The notes below the pieces were generated by a model. The model did no database searches. It saw only the letters and a list, made by a program, of their open reading frames with translations, and was not told the origin of the DNA. Position numbers and translations under genes: made by a program. 64,000 nt of DNA from Aliidiomarina indica (GTDB taxonomy: Bacteria; Pseudomonadota; Gammaproteobacteria; Enterobacterales; Alteromonadaceae): positions 62,001-126,000 of the forward strand of contig NZ_JACAVQ010000001.1 of assembly GCF_015354615.1 (NCBI RefSeq). The letters are read 5' to 3'. Positions 48,788 through 54,863 of the stretch are shown in pieces. How positions within the stretch are numbered: the first letter of the stretch is position 1; each line of letters starts with the position of its first letter.

Positions 48788-50197
48788 ATGTCTGTTGTTT
48801 CTCGTTTTGCGCCTAGCCCAACTGGTTATCTCCACGTCGGTGGTGCGCGAACTGCGTTGTATGCGTGGCTAGTTGCTCGTGCTGCTGGTGGTAAATTTGT
48901 ACTGAGAATTGAAGACACCGATCGCGAACGTTCAACCCAAGAAGCTATTGATGCAATTTTTGCAGGCATGGAGTGGTTAGGCCTTACGTGGGATGAGACA
49001 CCCGTGTTTCAAACCCATCGCTTTGATCGCTATCAGCAAATCATCGACCAATTGATGGCCGAAGGTAAGGCATACAAGTGCTACTGCTCGCAGGAGCGCT
49101 TAGAAACCATGCGTGAAGAGCAAATGGCAGCAGGACTCAAGCCGCGCTACGACGGCAAGTGTCGTGATATTGAAGATAAGCCCGGACAGCCATACGTGAT
49201 TCGTTTTCGTAATCCACAAGAGGGCAGTGTGGTGTTTGAAGATCATGTGCGCGGTCGCATTGAAATTGCCAATAAAGAACTCGACGATTTGATTCTTGCC
49301 CGCACCGATGGAACGCCAACTTACAACTTCTGTGTCGTTGTGGATGATTGGGATATGGGTATTACCCACGTGGTACGTGGTGAAGACCATATTAACAATA
49401 CGCCGCGTCAAATTAATATCCTCAAAGCGCTCGGCGCCCCCATTCCTGAATACGCCCATGTATCGATGATTTTAGGCGATGACGGTAAAAAATTATCCAA
49501 GCGGCATGGAGCTGTCAGTGTTACCGAGTATCGGGATAAAGGCTATTTGCCGGAGGCCATGTTGAATTACTTGGTCCGCTTAGGCTGGTCCCATGGTGAT
49601 CAGGAAGTATTTACCCTCGAAGAAATGATTCGCTTGTTTAAGCTCAGCGACATTAACAAAGCGGCATCAGCGTTTAATACCGAGAAGCTTAACTGGCTGA
49701 ACCAGCACTATATGAAAACCTTACCGCCAGCCCAAGTCGCTGCAGAATTGCTGTGGCACTTTGAGCAAATAGGCGTGAGTACTGAGGGCGGACCAGCACT
49801 GGTCGAGGTTGTAAAACTGCAGGCAGATCGAGTAAAAACGTTGCGGGAAATGGCCGAGATCAGCCGTTATTTCTTTGAAGAAGTGACCGAATTCGACGCA
49901 GATGCGGCGAAAAAGCACTTACGGCCGGTGGCGAAAGAGCCCTTGGCGGATATTCAGCAGCGTTTAAGTCAGCTTACTGACTGGACTCCCGAAGCCATTC
50001 ATCAAGCGATTCAGGACACCTGTGCCGCCTTAGACGTTGGCATGGGCAAAGTCGGCATGCCGCTGCGTGTTGCCGCCACAGGTGGCGGCAATTCACCGTC
50101 GTTGGATGTCACCTTGGCGTTGTTGCCACAACCTGTAGTTGTCGCTCGCATTGATCTCGCCCTGCAATTTATTCAAGCGCGTGAGGAGAACGCATAA
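48788..50197 (+). CDS. gltX: Glutamate-tRNA ligase
   Basis: 469-residue class I aminoacyl-tRNA synthetase, start at 48788 ([19 protein letters not shown]). The HIGH-type motif is HVGG (16-19) and the KMSKS-type motif is KKLSKRHG near residue 236. [11 protein letters not shown] is the glutamate-site block. A longer frame to 48638 covers the promoter and is rejected. Three genes for its substrate tRNA-Glu lie 0.9 kb downstream. Confidence 0.98.
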   Translation: MSVVSRFAPSPTGYLHVGGARTALYAWLVARAAGGKFVLRIEDTDRERSTQEAIDAIFAGMEWLGLTWDETPVFQTHRFDRYQQIIDQLMAEGKAYKCYCSQERLETMREEQMAAGLKPRYDGKCRDIEDKPGQPYVIRFRNPQEGSVVFEDHVRGRIEIANKELDDLILARTDGTPTYNFCVVVDDWDMGITHVVRGEDHINNTPRQINILKALGAPIPEYAHVSMILGDDGKKLSKRHGAVSVTEYRDKGYLPEAMLNYLVRLGWSHGDQEVFTLEEMIRLFKLSDINKAASAFNTEKLNWLNQHYMKTLPPAQVAAELLWHFEQIGVSTEGGPALVEVVKLQADRVKTLREMAEISRYFFEEVTEFDADAAKKHLRPVAKEPLADIQQRLSQLTDWTPEAIHQAIQDTCAALDVGMGKVGMPLRVAATGGGNSPSLDVTLALLPQPVVVARIDLALQFIQAREENA

Positions 50198-50198
50198 C

Positions 50199-50849
50199 AT
50201 GCCGAAAATTCGTGAATTGCTAGCACATAATAAAGCATGGGCAGAGACCCAAGTGGAGCAAGACCCAGAGTTTTTCGAGCGGTTAGTGAAACAACAGAAC
50301 CCAGAGTATCTTTGGATTGGTTGTTCTGATAGCCGAGTACCCGCGAATCAGATCGTTGGATTAGCGCCAGGCGAAGTATTTGTGCATCGCAATGTGGCCA
50401 ACCAAGTGATCCAAACAGATTTTAATTGTCTGGCCGTTCTTGAATACGCGGTTGTAAATCTGCAGGTTCGACATATTTTGGTGGTCGGCCACTATGGATG
50501 CGGTGGGGTGGCCGCCGCCATGGAGAGCAATCGTCATGGATTGGTCGATCAGTGGTTGCACCCGATCAAGGATATCTATCGGCACAACGAACCGCAGCTA
50601 TGCGAGATGCCATATACGTCTCGTTTCGACCGTTTATGCGAATTGAATGTACTTGAACAAGTAAGAAACTTGTCTCGGAATCATATTATTCAGGAAGCAT
50701 GGGACCGTGGGCGAAAAGTGTCGATTCATGGCTGGATTTACAGCGTAAAAGATGGGTTATTGAAAGATTTGGGCTGTACAATTACAGGGAAAGAAGGCGT
50801 TGAACCTATTTATCAATATTGTTCAGATGAACAATCTGATGAAGAGTAA
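50199..50849 (+). CDS. can: Beta-class carbonic anhydrase
   Basis: 216 residues from the ATG at 50199, 1 nt after the gltX stop (GAGGAG at 50183). Zinc ligands are C42, H98 and C101, with D44 and R46 in CSDSRVP; GHYGCGG is the second signature. These positions are the same as in E. coli Can. The C-terminus is acidic (CSDEQSDEE). It hydrates CO2 to bicarbonate and is probably co-transcribed with gltX. Confidence 0.96.
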   Translation: MPKIRELLAHNKAWAETQVEQDPEFFERLVKQQNPEYLWIGCSDSRVPANQIVGLAPGEVFVHRNVANQVIQTDFNCLAVLEYAVVNLQVRHILVVGHYGCGGVAAAMESNRHGLVDQWLHPIKDIYRHNEPQLCEMPYTSRFDRLCELNVLEQVRNLSRNHIIQEAWDRGRKVSIHGWIYSVKDGLLKDLGCTITGKEGVEPIYQYCSDEQSDEE

Positions 50850-50923
50850 TTCAGGCCAATTGTTGAAAAAGAGTGCATATTGGCAAAAAAATAGCCGAAC
50901 AGGTCACAAGTCCGAAAAAACAG

Positions 50924-50952
50924 TTGACAGTGGTACGGTGGATTCTTAGAAT
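50924..50952 (+). promoter_or_regulatory. Promoter of the tRNA-Ala / tRNA-Glu operon
   Basis: TTGACA (50924-50929) and TAGAAT (50947-50952) are 17 bp apart, with GCGCCTCGC as discriminator. That is the same 9-bp discriminator seen at the tRNA-Val promoter. Confidence 0.9.
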
Positions 50953-50998
50953 GCGCCTCGCTGTCAGGACACAGTCCGAAGCAGTAATTTCCGATAGT

Positions 50999-51074
<76 letters not shown>

Positions 51075-51098
51075 AATTTCGGATAGAAAAAGAAATGC

Positions 51099-51174
51099 GT
51101 CCCCTTCGTCTAGAGGCCTAGGACACCGCCCTTTCACGGCGGTAACAGGGGTTCGAATCCCCTAGGGGACGCCA
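51099..51174 (+). tRNA. tRNA-Glu (TTC), copy 1
   Basis: 76-nt cloverleaf with encoded CCA. Acceptor GTCCCCT pairs with AGGGGAC, the anticodon arm is CCGCCCTTTCACGGCGG (TTC), and the T-arm is AGGGGTTCGAATCCCCT. It is co-directional with tRNA-Ala. Confidence 0.97.
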
Positions 51175-51220
51175 CTTTTTCAACAGAACTGATAGGCATT
51201 TGTTGACGCCGTGAGGCGCT

Positions 51221-51288
51221 GTCCAAGGACACCGCGCTAAACCTTTGGCACGACGGCAACAAGAGTTCGAATCCCCTAGGGGACGCCA
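51221..51288 (+). pseudogene. tRNA-Glu-derived 68-nt variant 1
   Basis: It shares the tRNA-Glu 3' end (TTCGAATCCCCTAGGGGACGCCA region) but lacks the D-arm and most of the 5' acceptor. The anticodon loop is replaced by GCTAAACCTTTGG. The T-arm is damaged (AAGAG for AGGGG). A CGCC-GTGA-GGCG hairpin lies just upstream. It cannot fold as a normal tRNA. Confidence 0.75.
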
Positions 51289-51319
51289 CTTTTTCAACAG
51301 AACTGATAGTAAGTTCCGG

Positions 51320-51395
51320 GTCCCCTTCGTCTAGAGGCCTAGGACACCGCCCTTTCACGGCGGTAACAGGGGTTCGAATCCCCTAGGGGACGCCA
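51320..51395 (+). tRNA. tRNA-Glu (TTC), copy 2
   Basis: Same 76-nt sequence as copy 1, with encoded CCA. The spacer before it (from 51175) contains variant 1 and a repeated TTTTTCAACAGAACTGATAG stretch. Confidence 0.97.
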
Positions 51396-51441
51396 CTAAT
51401 TTAAAAGAGCCGATAGGCATTTGTTGACGCCGTGAGGCGTT

Positions 51442-51509
51442 GTCCAAGGACACCGCGCTAAACCTTTGGCACGACGGCAACAGAGGTTCGAATCCCCTAG
51501 GGGACGCCA
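51442..51509 (+). pseudogene. tRNA-Glu-derived 68-nt variant 2
   Basis: Same length and architecture as variant 1, with the same GTCCAAGGACACCGCGC start and GCTAAACCTTTGG insertion. The T-arm has one fewer change. The CCA end and the 3' acceptor strand are intact. Confidence 0.75.
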
Positions 51510-51574
51510 CTAATTTAGAAGAGCCGATAGGCATTTGTTGACGCCGTGAGGCGTTGACGCAGTAAAAGTTCCGG

Positions 51575-51650
51575 GTCCCCTTCGTCTAGAGGCCTAGGAC
51601 ACCGCCCTTTCACGGCGGTAACAGGGGTTCGAATCCCCTAGGGGACGCCA
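51575..51650 (+). tRNA. tRNA-Glu (TTC), copy 3
   Basis: Same 76-nt sequence as the other two copies, with encoded CCA. It is preceded by the same AAGTTCCGG leader as copy 2 and followed by a terminator at 51663. Confidence 0.97.
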
Positions 51651-51662
51651 CTTATTCTTAGA

Positions 51663-51688
51663 AACCTGCTACGTTAGCGGGTTTTTTT
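51663..51688 (+). terminator. Terminator after tRNA-Glu copy 3
   Basis: AACCTGCT and AGCGGGTT form an 8-bp stem with one G-T pair, a 5-nt loop and a T tract. Confidence 0.88.
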
Positions 51689-51728
51689 GTGTCCGCCGTG
51701 AGGCGCTTGCTACGCCAGCGCGGGCGCT

Positions 51729-51796
51729 GTCCCAGGACACCGCGCTAAACCTTTGGCACGGCGGTAACAGGGGTTCGAATCCCCTAGGGGACGCCA
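51729..51796 (+). pseudogene. tRNA-Glu-derived 68-nt variant 3
   Basis: Better preserved than variants 1 and 2: GTCCC at the 5' end still pairs with GGGAC, the T-arm is intact and the anticodon-stem remnant ACCGC/GCGGT is present. The D-arm is absent and the loop contains GCTAAACCTTTGG. It lies downstream of a terminator, so it may need its own promoter or read-through. Confidence 0.75.
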
Positions 51797-51808
51797 CTTA
51801 TTCTTAGA

Positions 51809-51834
51809 AACCTGCTACGTTAGCAGGTTTTTTT
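51809..51834 (+). terminator. Terminator after variant 3
   Basis: AACCTGCT and AGCAGGTT form a perfect 8-bp stem followed by seven T residues. It is a copy of the terminator at 51663 with one compensating base. Confidence 0.88.
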
Positions 51835-51874
51835 GTGTCCGCCGTGAGGCGCTTGCTACGCCAGCGCGGGCGCT

Positions 51875-51942
51875 GTCCCAGGACACCGCGCTAAACCTTT
51901 GGCACGGCGGTAACAGGGGTTCGAATCCCCTAGGGGACGCCA
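51875..51942 (+). pseudogene. tRNA-Glu-derived 68-nt variant 4
   Basis: Identical to variant 3. Bases 51651-51796 and 51797-51942 form a 146-bp tandem duplication that carries the terminator plus the variant. Confidence 0.75.
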
Positions 51943-51954
51943 CTTATTCTTAGA

Positions 51955-51980
51955 AACCTGCTACGTTAGCGGGTTTTTTT
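51955..51980 (+). terminator. Terminator after variant 4
   Basis: Third copy of the stem AACCTGCT/AGCGGGTT with a T tract. It closes the tRNA region. Confidence 0.88.
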
Positions 51981-52015
51981 GTGTCCGCCGTTCACTATCT
52001 TTATCCGATCTTGGG

Positions 52016-52333
52016 CCAACGCGATGCGTTGGCTACGTGTGCTTCTGGATGTGAGTGCGAGGTTCGCAAAGACACCGCGAGGGTGTCTGCCGCAGGGATG
52101 CGGCAGCCAAGCCTGCATGGATGCACTCGTGGCGTCCCTCGCGGTGTCATTGTCAGCCTCGAGCGAAGACCAACGCGGTGCGTTGGCTACGTGTGCTTCT
52201 GGATGTGAGTGCGGTGTCATTGTCAGCCTCGAGCGAAGACCAACGCGGTGCGTTGGCTACGTGTGCTTCTGGATGTGAGTGCGGTGTCATTGTCAGCCTC
52301 GAGCGAGGACCAACGCGGTGCGTTGGCTACGTG
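52016..52333. repeat. Repeat-rich spacer with CCAACGC palindromes and 70-bp tandem repeat
   Basis: CCAACGC palindromes lie at 52016-52032, 52170-52186, 52240-52256 and 52310-52326. The last three are part of a 70-bp direct repeat (copies 52141-52210, 52211-52280, 52281-52333 partial) that is almost identical between copies. The ORFs seen across it exist only because of the repeats and are not genes. Confidence 0.88.
52071..52148. repeat. Inverted-repeat element with nested hairpin
   Basis: GACACCGCGAGGG (52071-52083) and CCCTCGCGGTGTC (52136-52148) are perfect 13-bp inverted ends of a 78-bp element. Inside is a second hairpin (TGCCGC-AGGGAT-GCGGCA). It appears inserted into the 70-bp repeat unit, between the TGAGTGC flanks. 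Confidence 0.8.
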
Positions 52334-52392
52334 GATGATCCTATTTGAGGTAAAGTGCGTTAAGCTATCAGCATGAACTAACGGAGTTGATA

Positions 52393-53118
52393 ATGACGAC
52401 ACAACCCATTGCTTTGATTACGGGCGCTGGCCGCCGCTTGGGACTGCACATGACCCGTAGCTTGCTGGCTGATGGCTGGCGGGTGATAGCGTTATCGCGG
52501 AGCGAAGATGGTGAGCTAGGCGCGCTGGCAGCAACGGCTCAAGGGCTTAGTATAGTGACCTGTGATGCGCTGAATGATAAGAGTGTAGAGAACGCGATTG
52601 GCGCGATTCAAGCGCAAGCCTCACATCTCGATTTTATGCTGCACAATGCCTCTATTTATGAAAAAGACGCTGCCCACGAAAAAGATGAGTGCGAATTCTA
52701 TGACGCGCTCTATCACGTCCATATGAAATTGCCGGCACGCTTGAACACTCATCTGCGCAAACTATTGGAAAATAGCGTTCGACCCACGGCAAATGTGATT
52801 CATATCACCGATATATACGCAAACAACCCCAATCCAGCGTATGCCCTGTATTGTTCTACGAAAGCAGGATTAGAAAACTTAATGATTAGTTTTGCCAAAC
52901 GCTTGGCACCGAAAGTTCGGGTGAACGCGATTCAGCCGGGGCCGATTAAATTTCTTCCTGAACATAGCTCGGGGGATAAAGAAAAGGTGTTAAGCGAGAC
53001 CTTGCTCCCGGTGGAGGGTGGTTTCGAAGCGTTGGAGCAGGCGATTAAGAGTATCCTCAACAACGAATACATCACTGCTGCCTCGTTTCGTGTAGACGGT
53101 GGCAGGTCGGTGGCCTAG
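52393..53118 (+). CDS. folM: Dihydromonapterin reductase FolM-like
   Basis: 241-residue short-chain reductase from the ATG at 52393 (ACGGAG upstream). The TGxxxRR-type motif ITGAGRRLG indicates NADPH use, as in pteridine reductases and FolM, and LHNAS, YALYCSTKAGLEN and the C-terminal DGGRSVA match E. coli FolM blocks. It reduces dihydromonapterin and dihydrofolate. Its last 129 bp overlap the 3' end of the convergent folK-like gene, itself a pterin gene. Confidence 0.85.
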   Translation: MTTQPIALITGAGRRLGLHMTRSLLADGWRVIALSRSEDGELGALAATAQGLSIVTCDALNDKSVENAIGAIQAQASHLDFMLHNASIYEKDAAHEKDECEFYDALYHVHMKLPARLNTHLRKLLENSVRPTANVIHITDIYANNPNPAYALYCSTKAGLENLMISFAKRLAPKVRVNAIQPGPIKFLPEHSSGDKEKVLSETLLPVEGGFEALEQAIKSILNNEYITAASFRVDGGRSVA

Positions 53119-53556
53119 TTGAAAACGACCTAGTGTAATGCTTTGCGTGTTTTGTGGTGAGGTGACCGCATCAATGCACACTTGTGTATAAGGTTCATCA
53201 AAACTTCGTGTTGCCTGCATGTCTAGTTGTTGCTGAACATGCAAAATATCAAGATCGAGCGTACGGTCTTTTTTACTGCGCATAGGGTCGCTACGGTCGC
53301 GACCGTGCGCAGCTTCTAGTTGATTAAACCAGTGTTTGATCGTGTCCGCAGCGTCGTGGGCTGCGAAAATCACTAAGGTATTAAAAAACGGGTGATCGGT
53401 GTGGATGTCGCATGGCTCGGTTTTTACAATGGGAAACACCAAGACATCACCAAAGCGTTGGCTCAATTCGCCAATAGCCTGAGCAACGTGGCGCTCAGGT
53501 GCAAGGTTGCTACCGATGCTCACGTAAAAGTAGTGTAACGTCTTAGGTTGGCTCAC
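52990..53556 (-). CDS. HPPK-like pterin pyrophosphokinase
   Basis: 188 residues related to FolK (6-hydroxymethyl-dihydropterin pyrophosphokinase): YVSIGSNLAPERHV at the N-terminus, HPFFNTLVIF, and RDRSDPMRSKKDRTLDLDIL with the metal-binding DLD. The usual GPR before TLDLD is KDR here, and the C-terminal 50 residues do not look like FolK, so this may be a divergent paralog rather than the main folK. The 3' end overlaps folM by 129 bp on the other strand. It overlaps tesA by 4 nt. Confidence 0.75.
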   Translation of the reverse strand: MSQPKTLHYFYVSIGSNLAPERHVAQAIGELSQRFGDVLVFPIVKTEPCDIHTDHPFFNTLVIFAAHDAADTIKHWFNQLEAAHGRDRSDPMRSKKDRTLDLDILHVQQQLDMQATRSFDEPYTQVCIDAVTSPQNTQSITLGRFQLGHRPATVYTKRGSSDVFVVEDTLNRLLQRFETTLHREQGLA

Positions 53557-54182
53557 AGGGCCTCCAGAAGAGCGCGTAGCTGGGGTTCCATTAAATCGGC
53601 TATGACGGGTTGTGCCGCTAGATTTGGATGAATACCGTCGGCTTGCATGTAATTAGGATTCAAGGCGACCTCACGCATAAAGAACGGGATTAACGGAATA
53701 TCTTTGTCTTCGGCGACCGTGTGGAACACATCGCGAAACATGCGCGTGTAGCGTCGTCCGAGATTAGGTGGAATTTCCACCTCGCTCAGCGCCACTTGAA
53801 CGTTTCTGGACTGGAGGATCTTTACCATCTCCCGTAAATTAGCTTCCATGGTGTTGAGATTAAACCCACGTAAGCCATCGTTACCGCCGAGCTCAATAAA
53901 TACAATATCCGGCTGATGGCGTTCTAATAAAGATTCGAGCCGAGACAGGCCGCCCTGAGTGGTTTCGCCACTGATACTGGCATTGATAATACGCAAATGA
54001 GGATGGTGAATTTGCCATGTGCGATCAATTTCTGCCACCCAAGTATCCGCTTCTGCGATACCATAGCCAGCGCTGAGGCTATCACCGAGAACTAATAATG
54101 ATACATTTTGGTCTGCCGCACGTACTGAACCAGATACGGCAAGGCCAATGACTACAATGATGTAAAGGAATTTTTTAAACAT
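53553..54182 (-). CDS. tesA: Acyl-CoA thioesterase I / lysophospholipase (GDSL)
   Basis: 209 residues with a signal peptide (about 1-22, cut near SVRA), so periplasmic. GDSL block I is VLGDSLSAGYG (S35), block III is GGNDG and block V is DGIHPN. The start at 54182 leaves no gap to ybbA: the two start codons form CATATG. A TTG start at 54203 inside ybbA is possible. In E. coli tesA and ybbA are also divergent neighbours. Confidence 0.93.
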   Translation of the reverse strand: MFKKFLYIIVVIGLAVSGSVRAADQNVSLLVLGDSLSAGYGIAEADTWVAEIDRTWQIHHPHLRIINASISGETTQGGLSRLESLLERHQPDIVFIELGGNDGLRGFNLNTMEANLREMVKILQSRNVQVALSEVEIPPNLGRRYTRMFRDVFHTVAEDKDIPLIPFFMREVALNPNYMQADGIHPNLAAQPVIADLMEPQLRALLEAL

Positions 54183-54863
54183 ATGGCACTTATTCAAGTT
54201 CAATCAGTTTCTCGCAATGTTGCGACCAGCGACGGTGAATTGCAAATTTTATCCGAGTTAAGCTTTTCGATCGACCGTGGTGAAGTGGTTGCGGTGGTAG
54301 GGGCATCCGGCTCCGGTAAATCAACTTTACTCTCGTTACTTGCGGGTTTAGATCTGCCATCCACAGGGCAGGTTGTTATAGATAACGTAAATTTGAACGA
54401 TTTGGATGAAGAGCAGCGTGCAATTCTTCGTGGCGATAAAATTGGGTTTATATTCCAATCCTTTCTTTTGATCCAAAGTTTAACCGCTTTGGAAAACGTG
54501 ATGTTGCCTGCGGAACTGGCGGGGCGTCCTAATCCTGAACAAGAGGCCCGTGAGCTGTTGGCCAAAGTGGGATTGAGTGAGCGTCTCACCCATTATCCAA
54601 ACCAACTCTCGGGCGGCGAACAACAGCGCGTAGCCATCGCTCGGGCATTTATAGGGCAGCCACAAATTCTGTTTGCTGATGAACCCACGGGCAATTTAGA
54701 TAGTAAAACGGGTGAACGCGTCGAGGCCTTGTTATTTGAGCTTAACCGTGAATTTAACACAACGCTGGTGGTGGTGACCCATGACGATAAGCTGGCGCAG
54801 CGCTGTGATCGCACCTTGCGCTTAGATGCCGGTCAACTCGTGGAGCAACAGCATGTGGCCTAA
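54183..54863 (+). CDS. ybbA: ABC transporter ATP-binding protein YbbA
   Basis: 226-residue ATPase of the MacB/LolD type. Walker A is GASGSGKST (40-48), the signature is LSGGEQQRVAIARA and Walker B is ILFADEPTGNLD. It works with the large permease encoded next, whose start lies inside its last codons (11-nt overlap). AAGGA is 13-17 nt before the ATG, a loose ribosome site inside tesA. Confidence 0.95.
   Translation: MALIQVQSVSRNVATSDGELQILSELSFSIDRGEVVAVVGASGSGKSTLLSLLAGLDLPSTGQVVIDNVNLNDLDEEQRAILRGDKIGFIFQSFLLIQSLTALENVMLPAELAGRPNPEQEARELLAKVGLSERLTHYPNQLSGGEQQRVAIARAFIGQPQILFADEPTGNLDSKTGERVEALLFELNREFNTTLVVVTHDDKLAQRCDRTLRLDAGQLVEQQHVA

Noticed and set aside
51134-51358. Minus-strand 74-codon ORF across tRNA-Glu
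   Set aside because: Antisense to two tRNA-Glu genes and a variant; the repeated peptide reflects the repeated tRNA sequence.
51221-51942. The four 68-nt elements as functional tRNA genes
   Set aside because: They have no D-arm, an enlarged anticodon loop without a clear anticodon, and in two of them a damaged T-arm and acceptor stem.
51966-52348. Four overlapping ORFs (75-99 codons) in the spacer before folM
   Set aside because: They are read through the 70-bp tandem repeat and the inverted-repeat element; the peptide repeats itself in different frames.
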